DNA from: Magnetospira sp.
GTDB lineage: Bacteria; Pseudomonadota; Alphaproteobacteria; Rhodospirillales; Magnetospiraceae
Direction: 5' to 3'
Length of the DNA: 35,551 nucleotides
Assembly: GCA_028282245.1 (NCBI GenBank)
Contig: JANQIL010000041.1
Location: 1-35,551 of the forward strand
Shown: positions 24,401 through 34,433 of the stretch, piece by piece
Layout: every line of letters starts with the position of its first letter
Position numbering within the stretch: position 1 is the stretch's first letter
Translations under genes and position numbers: made by a program
The notes under the pieces: generated by a model
What the model was told of the DNA's origin: nothing
Seen by the model: only the letters and a program-made list of their open reading frames with translations
The model's database searches: none

Positions 24401-25221
24401 CGGCGCTGGACGAGCCGGACGAGATCAACCCGCTAGCCGCCCGGGTGGCCGCCGAGCGGGCCGAACTGGCGGCCGCGGGCGTCGGCCCGGACGAGGCGGC
24501 GCGGCGGGCCGGAGCGCGGGTGTTCGGATCGAAGCCGGGCGCCTACGGAGCCGGGTTGCAGGCGATGATCGACGCCAAGGGCTGGGATTCGGCCGACGAT
24601 CTGGGCGCCGCCTATATGCATTGGGGCGGCTGGTCCTACGGCGGCGGGGACGAGGGCGCGCCGGCCCACGCGGCCTTCGAGACGCGCCTGGGGCGGGTCG
24701 AGGCGGTGATCCAGAACCAGGACAACCGCGAGCACGACCTGCTGGACTCCGACGACTACTACCAGTTCGAGGGCGGCATGACGGCCGCCGTGCGGCATGT
24801 GTCGGGCCGCCAGCCCGCCGTCTACCACGCCGACCACTCGCGGCCCGAGAGCCCGCGCATCCGCACCCTGGAGGAGGAGGTGGCGCGGGTGGTTCGGGGC
24901 CGCGCCGCCAACCCGAAATGGATCGCGGGCGTGATGCGCCACGGCTACAAGGGGGCGTTCGAGATGGCGGCCACGGTGGACTACCTGTTCGCCTTCGCGG
25001 CCACCGCGCGTTGCGTGCGCGATCACCATTTCGAGGCCCTGTTCGACGCCTATCTGGGCGACGAGGCGGTGCGCGGCTTCATCGCCGAGCACAATCCGGC
25101 GGCGCTCGCCGAGATGTCCGACCGCTTCCGCGAGGCCATCGAACGCGGACTGTGGACACCGAGGCGGAACTCGACCGCACAGGCCCTGAATACCCTGGCG
25201 CCGGCCGAACGGGACGGTTGA
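21475..25221 (+). CDS. cobN: Cobaltochelatase subunit CobN
   Basis: A 1248-residue large subunit of the aerobic ATP-dependent cobaltochelatase that inserts cobalt into hydrogenobyrinic acid a,c-diamide with CobS and CobT. The start MHLLAATPGEIVDGSEAVDL is the typical CobN N-terminus, which separates it from the related magnesium-chelatase BchH. Core motifs include VVHVGKHGNLEWLPGKS, ILANYPTRDGRIGNGVGLD, and the C-terminal HADHSRPESPRIRTLEEEV and WIAGVMRHGYKGAFEMAATVDYLFAF. Full length. The ATG follows GGAGG. A weak promoter candidate (TTGACG 21359-21364, GATAAG 21384-21389, 19-base spacer) lies upstream; no B12-box riboswitch was seen in the 219-base leader. No other cob gene is in the window. 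Confidence 0.95.
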   Translation: MHLLAATPGEIVDGSEAVDLNQTPGDIVVLTAADSEIACLARANRRLRANDPEFPSLRLASLLHLGHPMSVDLYVDSVIRRARLVVARLLGGKSYWPYGVEQVAAACRAAGIPAAFLPGDDRPDPELNAWSTLETDDSRALWAYLARGGPDNAEQFLRRCAARIGHPTEWRDPAPLLPAGLYGARDLDTLRATWSDDAPVAALVFYRALLQSGNLAVVDALIDGLRAAGLNPLPLHAGSLKDPLAAAILADLLERAVPDVIVNTTGFAVSAPGADPRESPFSGADCPVLQAVPSGGSEASWRAGAGGLAARDIAMNVALPEVDGRLLAGVVSFKGRLERDDDAQCDLVGYGPIADRVDRVCRLAANWADLRRTPPERRKVALILANYPTRDGRIGNGVGLDTPAAAVNILRAMRDAGHALGDLPADGNALIRQLLDGPTNRRDDAPRDGTTVRAGISGDAYRVWFDGLPLLVRRKVIARWGTARSDPRRRRDGGFDLAVLPLGNAVVGIQPARGYDIDPARTYHDPDLAPPHSYLAFYAWLSSVFGAQAVVHVGKHGNLEWLPGKSLALSADCFPDAALGPMPHLYPFIVNDPGEGTQAKRRTQAVIVDHLTPPLTRAESYGPLRDLERLVDEYYDAAGLDPRRLKVLKQDILSLCRVTGLDTDCGIDPAETDDAALAKLDNYLCELKELQIRDGLHVFGESPDGARLTDLLVALARVPRGAGTGGDASLLRALADDLRLDLDPLDADLGAPWTGPRPDALAHDVPWRTAGDTVERLELLAARLVGGAMDPDPAWTRAAAVLNHVSGTLRPAVEACGAAEITALLRGLDGRFVAPGPSGAPTRGRPDVLPTGRNFYSVDTRAVPTPAAWRLGWTSATRLLERHAQEHGDWPRALAVTAWGTSNMRTGGDDISQVLALMGARPTWDAVSGRVTGFEVMPATTLGRPRVDVTLRVSGFFRDAFPTLIDLVDSAARAVAALDEPDEINPLAARVAAERAELAAAGVGPDEAARRAGARVFGSKPGAYGAGLQAMIDAKGWDSADDLGAAYMHWGGWSYGGGDEGAPAHAAFETRLGRVEAVIQNQDNREHDLLDSDDYYQFEGGMTAAVRHVSGRQPAVYHADHSRPESPRIRTLEEEVARVVRGRAANPKWIAGVMRHGYKGAFEMAATVDYLFAFAATARCVRDHHFEALFDAYLGDEAVRGFIAEHNPAALAEMSDRFREAIERGLWTPRRNSTAQALNTLAPAERDG

Positions 25222-25251
25222 TCCGCGCCGGGCACCGTCGTAGGGTCCGGC

Positions 25252-26148
25252 ATGTTTTCGCGCCTTTATACCCAACCATATTTGCTGCTTACGCTCGCGG
25301 TGACGTTCTGGTCGATCAACTTCGTGGTCGGGCGGGCGGTCAACGAGGACGTGCCGCCCATCGGCCTGGCGTTCTGGCGGTGGGCCGGAGCGCTGCTCAT
25401 CCTCACCCCGTTCGTCTGGCGCCATCTGCGCGCCGACGGACCGGCCATGCTGAACGGCTGGAAATCGATTCTGCTCTGCGCGATCACCGGAGTTACCCTG
25501 TTCAACACCCTTGTCTACATCGGACTGCACGACACCGTGGCGATCAACGCGGCGCTGCTGCAATCGGCCATGCCGGCGCTGATCGTGCTGCTCTCGTTCG
25601 CCGCCCTGGGCGAGTCGTTCCGGCCGGTGCAGGTCGTCGGGCTGGTGGTGTCGACCGTCGGCGTCCTGGCCGTGATCACGCGCGGCGATCCGACGGTGCT
25701 GGCCGACCTTGGCCTGAACCGGGGCGACCTTCTGGTCCTGATCGCCGTGGTGGCCTACGCCGTCTATTCGGTGGCGGTCCGCCGACGTCCGGCGATGCAT
25801 CCACTGAGCTTCGTGTGGATCACGTTTCTCGTCGGGCTGCTGTTTCTGGCGCCGTTCTATGCCGCCGAGCACCTGTCGGGCGACGTGGTCTATCTCACCG
25901 ATCCGATCACCCTGGGCGCGATCGGCTATGTGATGGTGTTCCCGTCGATCCTGTCCTACCTGTTCTTCAACCGGGGAGTCGAGCTTGTCGGGCCGGGCCG
26001 GGCCGGGCTGTTCATCCATCTCCTGCCGGTGTTCACCAGCCTGCTCGCGGTCGGCCTGCTGGGTGAATCCTTCCGCTGGTATCACGCGGCGGGGCTGCTG
26101 CTCATCGTGGCCGGCATCACCCTCGCAAACCGCCGTCCGGCGCCTTGA
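25252..26148 (+). CDS. EamA/DMT-family transporter
   Basis: A 298-residue inner-membrane protein with about ten hydrophobic helices arranged as two EamA repeats: the first about 10-140, with the NFVVGRAVN and FWRWAGALLIL motifs, the second about 155-292, ending in LLGESFRWYHAAGLLLIVAGITLANRR. Members of this drug/metabolite family export amino acids, nucleotide derivatives or other small metabolites; the substrate is not predictable. It begins 30 bases after cobN on the same strand, with no terminator between, so cotranscription is likely, and it might move a cobalamin-pathway or unrelated metabolite. The Shine-Dalgarno sequence is weak. Confidence 0.92.
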   Translation: MFSRLYTQPYLLLTLAVTFWSINFVVGRAVNEDVPPIGLAFWRWAGALLILTPFVWRHLRADGPAMLNGWKSILLCAITGVTLFNTLVYIGLHDTVAINAALLQSAMPALIVLLSFAALGESFRPVQVVGLVVSTVGVLAVITRGDPTVLADLGLNRGDLLVLIAVVAYAVYSVAVRRRPAMHPLSFVWITFLVGLLFLAPFYAAEHLSGDVVYLTDPITLGAIGYVMVFPSILSYLFFNRGVELVGPGRAGLFIHLLPVFTSLLAVGLLGESFRWYHAAGLLLIVAGITLANRRPAP

Positions 26149-26179
26149 TTCGGACATCATCACGCTCCAGATTCGATCC

Positions 26180-27286
26180 ATGCGTCTGTCCCTGACCTCC
26201 TTTCTGGCCGCCACCCTGCTGCTTGCCGGCTGCGCCCACGCCGACGTAAACGATGCGGCGAAGCGGATTCGCCTGCCGGACGGCTTTTCGATTGACGTCT
26301 GGGCGCGCGTGCCCGGTGCCCGCTCGCTGGCCGTGGCGTCCGAGACCGGCACCGTGTTCGTCGGCACCCGCGACGAGCGGGTGTTCGCGGTGGTCGACCG
26401 CGACCGCGACGGAACGGCCGACGACGCGTTCCAGATCGCCTCGGGACTGAAGGTGCCGAACGGCGTCGCCTGGCGCGACGGCCACCTTTACATCGCCGAG
26501 CAGCACCGGCTGATCCGGCTGCCGGTCGGCGACCTCCCGCCGCCCGGCCGGCTGACGGGCGAGGTGCTGTTCGACGGTCTGCCGGATCGTCGCTGGCATG
26601 GCTGGCGCTATGCCGCCTTCGGCCCCGACGGCCATCTCCATTTGGCGGTCGGCGCGGCCTGCAACGTCTGTGCCCTGGTCGGCCACGAGGGCTCGATCCT
26701 GCGCTTCGATCCGGTCACCTGGACGCCCGAGGTGTTCGCCACCGGGATCCGCAACTCGGTCGGCCTGGATTTCCATCCGACCACCGGCGATCTGTTCTTC
26801 ACCGACAACGGCGCCGATTGGATGGGCGACGATGTTCCCAACGACGAGTTGAACCACGCCCCCGAGGCGGGCCTGCACTTCGGATTCCCCTATTTCGGCG
26901 GCGGCGTCCATCGGACCGACGACTTCGCCGACCAAACGCCGCCGGCGGGGACCCGGGCCCCGGTGATTGCCTTCAACGCCCACGTCGCGGCGCTGGGCAT
27001 CCGCTTCTATACCGGCGACCGGTTCCCGGCCGATTACGTGAACGACGCCTTCGTGGCCCAGCATGGTTCCTGGAACCGCTCGGAACCGGACGGCTACCGG
27101 GTGATGCGCATCCGCTTCGACGCCACCGGCAAGCCGCTTTCGAGGGAGGTGTTCGCCGATGGATGGCTGATCGACGGCGAGGCCTGGGGGCGACCGGTGG
27201 ACGTGGCGCAACTCTGGGACGGCACCCTGCTGGTGTCCGACGACGCCAGCGGGACGATCTACAGGATCGATTACGCCGGCCCCTGA
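26180..27286 (+). CDS. PQQ-type sugar (sorbosone) dehydrogenase-like lipoprotein
   Basis: A 368-residue beta-propeller protein of the glucose/sorbosone dehydrogenase family. A lipobox LLAGC with Cys18 makes it a probable lipoprotein facing the periplasm. Family signatures: LPDGFSIDVWA, GLKVPNGVAWRDGHLYIAE, WHGWRYAAFGPDGHLHLAVGA (139-159), a CNVC pair, TGIRNSVGLDFHP, FTDNGADWMGDDVPNDELNH, FGFPYFGGG and AFVAQHGSWNRSEPDGYRV. Members may use PQQ to oxidise sugars or aldehydes, but activity is proven for few. It lies 31 bases after the EamA gene on the same strand and its stop is 19 bases from the panC stop (convergent), with no room for a separate terminator. Confidence 0.88.
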   Translation: MRLSLTSFLAATLLLAGCAHADVNDAAKRIRLPDGFSIDVWARVPGARSLAVASETGTVFVGTRDERVFAVVDRDRDGTADDAFQIASGLKVPNGVAWRDGHLYIAEQHRLIRLPVGDLPPPGRLTGEVLFDGLPDRRWHGWRYAAFGPDGHLHLAVGAACNVCALVGHEGSILRFDPVTWTPEVFATGIRNSVGLDFHPTTGDLFFTDNGADWMGDDVPNDELNHAPEAGLHFGFPYFGGGVHRTDDFADQTPPAGTRAPVIAFNAHVAALGIRFYTGDRFPADYVNDAFVAQHGSWNRSEPDGYRVMRIRFDATGKPLSREVFADGWLIDGEAWGRPVDVAQLWDGTLLVSDDASGTIYRIDYAGP

Positions 27287-27305
27287 TCCTCGCCCGGGAC
27301 GGCGC

Positions 27306-28151
27306 CTACACCGCGATATTGTCGATCAGCCGGGCGTGTCCCAGATGCGCCGCCGCGAGCACCCGGCACGGGCGGTCCGCGTCGAACCGGTCGACCCGGT
27401 CGAGGGTTTCGGCGTCGCGGATGGTGAAATAGTCGACGCTGCGAAAACCGCCGTCGACAAGACAGCCGCAGGCCCAGGTTTCCAGGGATGCCTCGGCCTC
27501 CCCGATCCGGAAGCGGCGCGCCGTCTCGACCAGGGTCTGGTGGAGGATCGGCGCCTGCGCCCGCTCGCCCGCCGTCAGGTAGGCGTTGCGGGACGACATG
27601 GCAAGGCCGTCCGCCTCGCGCACCGTCGGCCCGGCGTCGATCTCCGCCGGCAGGCACAGATCGGCGGTCAGGCGGCGGATCACCAGGAGTTGCTGGTAGT
27701 CCTTCTCGCCGAACACCGCCACGTCGGGCAGCGTCTGGACCAGAAGCTTCGTGACCACGGTGGCGACGCCGCCGAAGAACCCCGGCCGGAACCGCCCCTC
27801 AAGTCGCGTGCCCAGCCCGCCGACGGCGATCCGGGTCCGCTCGCCGGGTGGATACATTTCCGCCACCGCCGGGGCATACATCAGATCCGTCCCGGCGGCC
27901 CGCAGCTTGTCGCGGTCGCCCGCCTCGTCGCGCGGGTAGCTGTCAAGATCCTCGTGCGGCGCGAACTGGGTCGGGTTGACGAACACCGAGACGATTACCC
28001 GGTCGCATCGCTCGCGGGCCCGGCCGATCAGCGACAGGTGGCCATCGTGCAGGGCGCCCATGGTCGGCACCAGGCCGACCCGCAGGCCGTCGGACCGCCA
28101 GTCGGCGACCCGGCGGCGCAGGTCGGCGGCGGTGCGTGGGACATCCGGCAT
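27306..28151 (-). CDS. panC: Pantothenate synthetase
   Basis: A 281-residue cytoplasmic enzyme condensing pantoate and beta-alanine with ATP to give pantothenate, the precursor of coenzyme A. The HIGH-like motif is in VPTMGALHDGHLSLI near residue 30. FVNPTQF, EGRFRPGFFGGVATVVTKL, FGEKDYQQL and the KMSKS-like MSSRN loop are all present. Length is typical. The ATG lies 8 bases after the panB stop on the same strand, so panB-panC form an operon with panC second. No panD or panE nearby. Confidence 0.97.
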   Translation of the reverse strand: MPDVPRTAADLRRRVADWRSDGLRVGLVPTMGALHDGHLSLIGRARERCDRVIVSVFVNPTQFAPHEDLDSYPRDEAGDRDKLRAAGTDLMYAPAVAEMYPPGERTRIAVGGLGTRLEGRFRPGFFGGVATVVTKLLVQTLPDVAVFGEKDYQQLLVIRRLTADLCLPAEIDAGPTVREADGLAMSSRNAYLTAGERAQAPILHQTLVETARRFRIGEAEASLETWACGCLVDGGFRSVDYFTIRDAETLDRVDRFDADRPCRVLAAAHLGHARLIDNIAV

Positions 28152-28159
28152 CCCGTCTC

Positions 28160-29002
28160 CTATCCGCTGACCGCGCGCACCGCCCGAGGAACGCCGAAAC
28201 AGTGCTCGGGACCCGGAAAACGGCGTTCGCGCACGTCATTGGCATAGGCCTCGGCCGCCGTGTGAACGGCCCCGGCCAGATTGGCGTAGCGCTTGACGAA
28301 CTTCGGCGTGAAATCGGTGAACAGACCGAGCATGTCATCGACCACCAGGATCTGGCCGTCGCAGGCCGCCGAGGCGCCGATGCCGATGGTCGGCACCTCG
28401 ATCTGCTCGGTGATCTCCCGGGCCAGGGATTCCACGGTGCCCTCGACAACGACCGAAAACGCGCCGGCGCCGGCAATGGCGCGGGCGTCGTAGACGATCT
28501 TCTCGCGCTCCGTCACCTCCTTGCCGTGCGACCGGTAGCCGCCGGCCACGTTGACCTGCTGCGGCATCAGCCCGACATGGCCCATCACCGGAATTCCGCG
28601 CTCGACCAGGAAACGCACGGTGTCCGCCATCTCGGCGCCGCCTTCCAGCTTCACGCCGTCGCAGCCGGTCTCGGCCATAACCCGGGCCGCCGCCCGGAAG
28701 GCATCCTCCCTGGACGCCTGGTAGCTGCCGAACGGCATGTCGACCACCACGCAGGCCCGCTGGACGCCGCGCCGCACCGCGGCGCCATGCGCGATCATCA
28801 TGTCCAGGGTCACGCCGAGCGTCGTTTCGAGGCCATAGACCACCATACCCAGGGAATCACCGACCAGCAGCAGATCACAGGTCGCGTCGAGGATGCGCGC
28901 CACCGGCGTGGTATAGGCGGTCAGGCAGACCAGAGGCTGACCGTCCTTGCGGCGCCGGATGTCGGGGATGTTGATGCGGCGGGTCTGGGTGACGGCACTC
29001 AT
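28160..29002 (-). CDS. panB: 3-methyl-2-oxobutanoate hydroxymethyltransferase
   Basis: A 280-residue enzyme that transfers a hydroxymethyl group from 5,10-methylenetetrahydrofolate to ketoisovalerate, giving ketopantoate. The metal-binding [11 protein letters not shown] and [10 protein letters not shown] motifs and the [18 protein letters not shown] and TIGIGAS segments identify PanB securely. The ATG at 29002 gives the usual short N-terminus; an in-frame ATG at 29029 would add nine residues. A small dyad, ATGTG TAT CACAT (29043-29055), lies upstream and could be part of a promoter or operator. The gene is first in panBC. Confidence 0.97.
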   Translation of the reverse strand: MSAVTQTRRINIPDIRRRKDGQPLVCLTAYTTPVARILDATCDLLLVGDSLGMVVYGLETTLGVTLDMMIAHGAAVRRGVQRACVVVDMPFGSYQASREDAFRAAARVMAETGCDGVKLEGGAEMADTVRFLVERGIPVMGHVGLMPQQVNVAGGYRSHGKEVTEREKIVYDARAIAGAGAFSVVVEGTVESLAREITEQIEVPTIGIGASAACDGQILVVDDMLGLFTDFTPKFVKRYANLAGAVHTAAEAYANDVRERRFPGPEHCFGVPRAVRAVSG

Positions 29003-29099
29003 CGCAAATTTCGCCTCGCGTCGGGACATTGGGAACCTGGCGATGTGTATCACATATTGCTGCACCCGCGAAGGCGGTTTGCGAGCTCCGGCGGCGCGA

Positions 29100-29666
29100 T
29101 CATTTGTCGAGCAGGCGCTGCCTCTTCTTGCGGGCCTTTTCCTCCGGAGTATCCGGAGTTTCGGTGACGCCGTCGCCCCATTCCTCGATCAGCTTCCTCT
29201 GCCGCTCCCGCAACTGGGCGATCTTGCGCTCGTTGAGCACCTGGAGGCCCATCGCCGCGAACGGCGGCACGAACATGAACAGGACCCAACCGATGGCCGC
29301 CGCGCCGTACATGATCAGCAACGAGAACACGTCGGCCAACACCAGAATCGCCGCCATGGTGGTGTTGGCGCCGGTCCAGACGTCGATCAGGTACGGCAGG
29401 GTGCCGCAGAAGTTAAGGCCGCCGACGCAGAACGAGGCGTATTTCTCCTTGGTCTGGTCGATCAGGAAGATCGCCACCCAGGTCGGCAGCATGCCGATGG
29501 CCAGAATCAGCACCTGGGGCAGGGCGAGCAGCATCACCACCACCAGGATGATGGCCGACAGCACCAGATTGGGCCGCTTGCCGCCGGACGGCGCGCCGCC
29601 GCCCTTGGCCTTGGCCTTGCCGGCCGGCGGCGGAAGGGCCTTCGGGTCGTCCGGTTGCCTGGCCAT
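29100..29666 (-). CDS. Small membrane protein, partner of the pseudokinase
   Basis: A 188-residue membrane protein I do not recognise. It has a Pro/Lys/Gly-rich cytoplasmic N-tail (1-31), two closely spaced hydrophobic helices (about 33-69), a short loop with two Cys (Cys80, Cys87), a second hydrophobic pair (about 102-140), and a highly charged C-terminal helix ([20 protein letters not shown], 144-163) with a basic end. It follows the kinase-fold gene by 15 bases on the same strand, so the two are almost certainly cotranscribed and may form a membrane complex. No catalytic motif is visible. The downstream gap to panB is 97 bases. Confidence 0.82.
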   Translation of the reverse strand: MARQPDDPKALPPPAGKAKAKGGGAPSGGKRPNLVLSAIILVVVMLLALPQVLILAIGMLPTWVAIFLIDQTKEKYASFCVGGLNFCGTLPYLIDVWTGANTTMAAILVLADVFSLLIMYGAAAIGWVLFMFVPPFAAMGLQVLNERKIAQLRERQRKLIEEWGDGVTETPDTPEEKARKKRQRLLDK

Positions 29667-29681
29667 CGCCCGCCGTCTCCG

Positions 29682-31760
29682 TCAGTTCCGGGACAGGAAG
29701 ATCATGATCGAGGCGAAGATCGTGAAGATCACCGCGACCACGGCCGAAACCCGTTGCGCCGCCTCTTCCATGGTTGCCCGGTCGAGGGCTCGGCTCTGCA
29801 CGGCATTGATATCCTCCTCGGCCTCGTGAAACGACTTCTGGGCCGCCAGGAACCCCCTGTAGTCCTCCTGGCGGGCCTCCGGATCCTCGATCCGGTTGTA
29901 CAGTTCGGTCAGACTGCCCTTGCGGGCCAGCTTCGGGATGTCGCGCTCGATGTCGTGCCGCCGCTGGCGGCTGTGGTAGGTCTCCAGGGCCGGGCCGACC
30001 TGACCGCCCATCCAGCGGGTGAGTCCGTACAGGGTTTCGATGCCGGTCCGCCACTGAACCAGGGCAAGCAGCGACAACATGCCGAGCACCTGACGGTCGA
30101 GGCTCGGATCGGCCATCACGGCCAGATGGGCATCGACCTCGTTGCCCAGGCGGCTGGCGATGAACGCGGCCACGTGGCGGTCGACGGGCGGCTTCTTCGG
30201 ATCGACGTCCTCGGCCACGGTATCGAGCGCCCGAATCAGTTCGGACAGATCGGTCACGTGGCGGCCGGCGACCAAGGGGCTCTGGCAGGGCAGCGTGAAA
30301 TTGAACTCGTAGAGGCACCGTTCGGGCCCCGATCCGAGAACCGGCGCGCGCAGCCATTTCTCCATGGCGTCGAGCCGCTTCTCGAACGCCTGGGCCTGGG
30401 CCTGGCCGCGAAACCAGTTCTTGTGGATGCCGCGCAGGATGACATCGATAATGTCCTTGGGATCGCCGCGCAACATCTCGGCCGCGAACACCGGGCCGAT
30501 TCCTTCCGGCAGAAAGGCCATGCCCTTGTATCGGATCGGGCCTTCGGGATCGAGCCTGAGACACAGGTTGGCGATCATCTCGGCCTCGGCGCGCTGGCGG
30601 TCGCCCTTCGCGGCATCCAGGTCGGTGAGGGCGCTTTCCATGGCGACCGCGATGTCGGGGGAATCCAGGCTGCGGCGCACCCAGCGGATCAGGTGCCCCT
30701 CGCGCAACGTCTTGATCGCCAGTTCGGGATGCCGCGAGAAGCCCAGCGCCAGCGTTCGCAGGTTGTCGTATTCCTTGTCGCCGACGGGGAATCCGCGATC
30801 GGCCTTCTTGACCGCCTTGCGCTGGATCGGCGTCATCCGAAGGCCGTCGATCCACAACTGGATCTCGTCGAGCCCCCAGGACTCCATCGGATCGTCGCTC
30901 AGCACGCCGCGCAACACCTCGAGGAGCGAGACCGGAATCCGCTCGCTGCCGCAGATGGTGGCGTAGGATCCGTCGGAAATCTTGCGATCGATCAGCTCCT
31001 CGTCGCTCAGTCGCGGCACCGGATCGAGCCCGAGCAGCAAAAACACCATCGAGACCCCCAGGGCGTAGAGGTCCTCGCGGGTATCGCCGGCACCGCGTCC
31101 GGCCGGCTGGCAAATGCCGCGCTCGATGGTCTCGAACAGGATCGGCTGGTCGTAGCCCGGGGGCACCGCCAGGCAGTCACCGAGGATCACCCGTTGCCGG
31201 CCGGTATCGGCGTAGAACATGTTGTCGGGCCGAATGCCGCGATGCGTCATGCCCATGACATGGAATTCGCGGATGGTCGTCACGATCGGCTCGATGAACA
31301 GCCGTTGCAGGTCGCGCGTGTTATTGAATCCGGGGTGCCTTTCTCCCGGCGTCATGACCCGACCGCCGGTCGGCCGCTCATAGACCACGGCGCGGCAGGA
31401 CTGGCCGTACGGCGGCCACTCGACGGCCCCCCACTCGATCGGTTTCAGGGCCCCGCTCAGGCTGGACTTGCGCAGCGAGTCGCCACGGTTGGTGCGGTCC
31501 GGAATGTCGGGCGGCACGATGAGCGCGAACAGTTTGCTGTCCGCTTCCTTGCGATCCTCCACGTGGAACGCCTTAGCGGTCGGTCCGTCGAGGTCGGGCG
31601 CCGGGCGGCCGGGAAAAATCAGGTAGCGGCCGGCCAGAACGCTGGGCGCGCCGCGCCCGGCCGGAACCTTGGCGTCACCCTGCGGCGGCGTGGCGGTCTC
31701 GGCCGGCGATTCGGCAACGTCCGCCTCGACGTCCACGATCTGTTCAGCCGGCGGAGCCAT
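29682..31760 (-). CDS. Membrane-anchored kinase-fold protein with degenerate catalytic loop
   Basis: A 692-residue protein. After a Pro/Glu-rich N-terminus, residues about 43-305 resemble a Ser/Thr protein kinase: catalytic-loop-like HRGIRPDN (173-180), a DFG-like GDC (194-196), and an alpha-F-like DLYALGVSMVFLLLG (230-244). The catalytic Asp of HRD is Gly175, the loop Lys is Arg177, and the beta-3 region (KLFALIVP) has no clear VAIK lysine, while the metal-binding Asn180 and Asp195 remain. A long helical region (310-670) follows, then a C-terminal TM helix (671-689) with a two-residue tail, so the kinase-like part is cytoplasmic. The ATG at 31760 follows GGGGA at a good distance. Function unknown; probably a pseudokinase or scaffold. 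Confidence 0.75.
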   Translation of the reverse strand: MAPPAEQIVDVEADVAESPAETATPPQGDAKVPAGRGAPSVLAGRYLIFPGRPAPDLDGPTAKAFHVEDRKEADSKLFALIVPPDIPDRTNRGDSLRKSSLSGALKPIEWGAVEWPPYGQSCRAVVYERPTGGRVMTPGERHPGFNNTRDLQRLFIEPIVTTIREFHVMGMTHRGIRPDNMFYADTGRQRVILGDCLAVPPGYDQPILFETIERGICQPAGRGAGDTREDLYALGVSMVFLLLGLDPVPRLSDEELIDRKISDGSYATICGSERIPVSLLEVLRGVLSDDPMESWGLDEIQLWIDGLRMTPIQRKAVKKADRGFPVGDKEYDNLRTLALGFSRHPELAIKTLREGHLIRWVRRSLDSPDIAVAMESALTDLDAAKGDRQRAEAEMIANLCLRLDPEGPIRYKGMAFLPEGIGPVFAAEMLRGDPKDIIDVILRGIHKNWFRGQAQAQAFEKRLDAMEKWLRAPVLGSGPERCLYEFNFTLPCQSPLVAGRHVTDLSELIRALDTVAEDVDPKKPPVDRHVAAFIASRLGNEVDAHLAVMADPSLDRQVLGMLSLLALVQWRTGIETLYGLTRWMGGQVGPALETYHSRQRRHDIERDIPKLARKGSLTELYNRIEDPEARQEDYRGFLAAQKSFHEAEEDINAVQSRALDRATMEEAAQRVSAVVAVIFTIFASIMIFLSRN

Positions 31761-31810
31761 GCCGATCAATCCCCGTTGCCGGATTTTTCCTCGCCCGGAC
31801 AATCCTATCG

Positions 31811-31848
31811 GGCGGCGCGCGACGATGCAAACGGCGTCACGCGCCGCC
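31811..31848 (-). terminator. Stem-loop between purA and the pseudokinase gene
   Basis: GGCGGCGCG (31811-31819) pairs perfectly with CGCGCCGCC (31840-31848); inside, GACG pairs with CGTC after one mismatch, leaving a 10-base loop. It lies 15 bases past the purA stop and likely separates hisZ-purA from the following genes, though it lacks a U-run. Confidence 0.55.
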
Positions 31849-31863
31849 GGCCGGGACGCGGAC

Positions 31864-33156
<1,293 letters not shown>

Positions 33157-33157
33157 G

Positions 33158-34348
33158 TCAATCTCCTTCGTCGTCCACCGCGACCACCGCGCGCGCGGCG
33201 CCGTCGCGCAGCACATGGGTGCACGCCAGCCGCCGCGCCTCGGCGGCCGGATCGTCCACCGGATCAAGGCCGGCCACCGTCGCCCAGCCGGCGTCGCGCA
33301 TCTGGTCCGCCGTCGGCGCCGGCGTTCCGGCCGGCAGGAATATGCGCGTGCGCGGATCGGGCTCGGGCAACACCCTGAGCACCGCGTTCATGTAGAGGGT
33401 CAGGCCGGTCGCCGGCTCGCCCGGATGGCCGTCGCCGCGATCGGCCAGGTAGCGTCCGCCGCGCCCCAGCTCGCCGCGTCCGTGGCGGGCGAAGAACGCG
33501 AACGTGACCCCCGCGTGATACTCGAAGCCACGGTTTTCCACCGGATCGAGGGTCACCGTCAGATCCGGCGCCCCGGCCCGCACCCGCTCGGCGACCTCGG
33601 CCAGACGCGACCGCTCGGCGGCGGCGGCGGCCGGCAAATCGAGACCGGCCAGACGTTCGAGCGCCCGCCCGGCCGGTCCGGCGGTGTTCAGAAGATCCGC
33701 GAGCAGGGCGGCCCGGTCATCGCCGATACGCGGCGCCACGGCGGCGACGGCGCCGGCGTCCTTGCGGTCGAGGGCGGCGCGCAGGGTCCGCGCATCGGCC
33801 TCGGCGACTCCCCAGTGGCGGCACAGGGCCGGAATCAGGGTCGGCAGGCCGAGATCGACGGACAGCCCCTCCACTCCGACGGCGCGCAGGCCGGCCACCG
33901 CCATCAGAATCATTTCGGTGTCGGCGGCCGGCGACGCGGAACCGATCAATTCCGCCCCGACCTGTCCGAACTGACGCTCGGGGCGTAGCTGCGAGCCGCG
34001 CACGCGCAGGATCTCGCCGGCATAGGCGAGGCGCAGGGGGCGCGCGGCGCGGGCCAGGCGGGACGCGGCGATGCGGGCGATCTGCAGGGTCATGTCGGGA
34101 CGCAGGGCGAGCATGCGGTGCGACGCCGGGTCCATCAGCCGGAAGCTGCGCTCGGCCAGGGCGCCACCGCTGCCGGACAGCAGGCTGTCCTCGAACTCGA
34201 TCAGCGGCGGCTTGACACGATCATAGCCATGGCGCTCGAACACCCCGATCAGGGTTTCCGCCACGCCCGCCTCGTGCGCCGCGTTGGGCGGCAGGATATC
34301 GCGCAGCCCGGCCGGCAGCAGGGCCTTGTCGCGCAGGGTCTGGGTCAT
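33158..34348 (-). CDS. hisZ: ATP phosphoribosyltransferase regulatory subunit HisZ
   Basis: A 396-residue paralogue of histidyl-tRNA synthetase that activates the short-form HisG in the first step of histidine synthesis. The class II-like core is visible ([55 protein letters not shown]), and the C-terminal [14 protein letters not shown] motif is of the HisZ type rather than that of an active HisS. It lacks the tRNA anticodon-binding domain. The ATG at 34348 gives the canonical N-terminus. hisG is not in the window. It is the first gene of hisZ-purA. Confidence 0.93.
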   Translation of the reverse strand: MTQTLRDKALLPAGLRDILPPNAAHEAGVAETLIGVFERHGYDRVKPPLIEFEDSLLSGSGGALAERSFRLMDPASHRMLALRPDMTLQIARIAASRLARAARPLRLAYAGEILRVRGSQLRPERQFGQVGAELIGSASPAADTEMILMAVAGLRAVGVEGLSVDLGLPTLIPALCRHWGVAEADARTLRAALDRKDAGAVAAVAPRIGDDRAALLADLLNTAGPAGRALERLAGLDLPAAAAAERSRLAEVAERVRAGAPDLTVTLDPVENRGFEYHAGVTFAFFARHGRGELGRGGRYLADRGDGHPGEPATGLTLYMNAVLRVLPEPDPRTRIFLPAGTPAPTADQMRDAGWATVAGLDPVDDPAAEARRLACTHVLRDGAARAVVAVDDEGD

Positions 34349-34433
34349 CGTCCGGATCGTCCGTTGGCTCGAAAACCTGCCGTGTGTAGCGGCAATCGCC
34401 CGCCCCGGCAAAGGAAAAGCATCTCTTCCGGGA

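Noticed and set aside
21475..25221. Magnesium chelatase BchH instead of CobN
   Set aside because: The N-terminus and motif order are those of CobN, and there are no bacteriochlorophyll genes around it.
29043..29055. CRP/FNR-like site ATGTG TAT CACAT upstream of panB
   Set aside because: The spacing between half-sites is 3 bases, not the 6 (CRP) or 4 (FNR) expected, so it was left as a note only.
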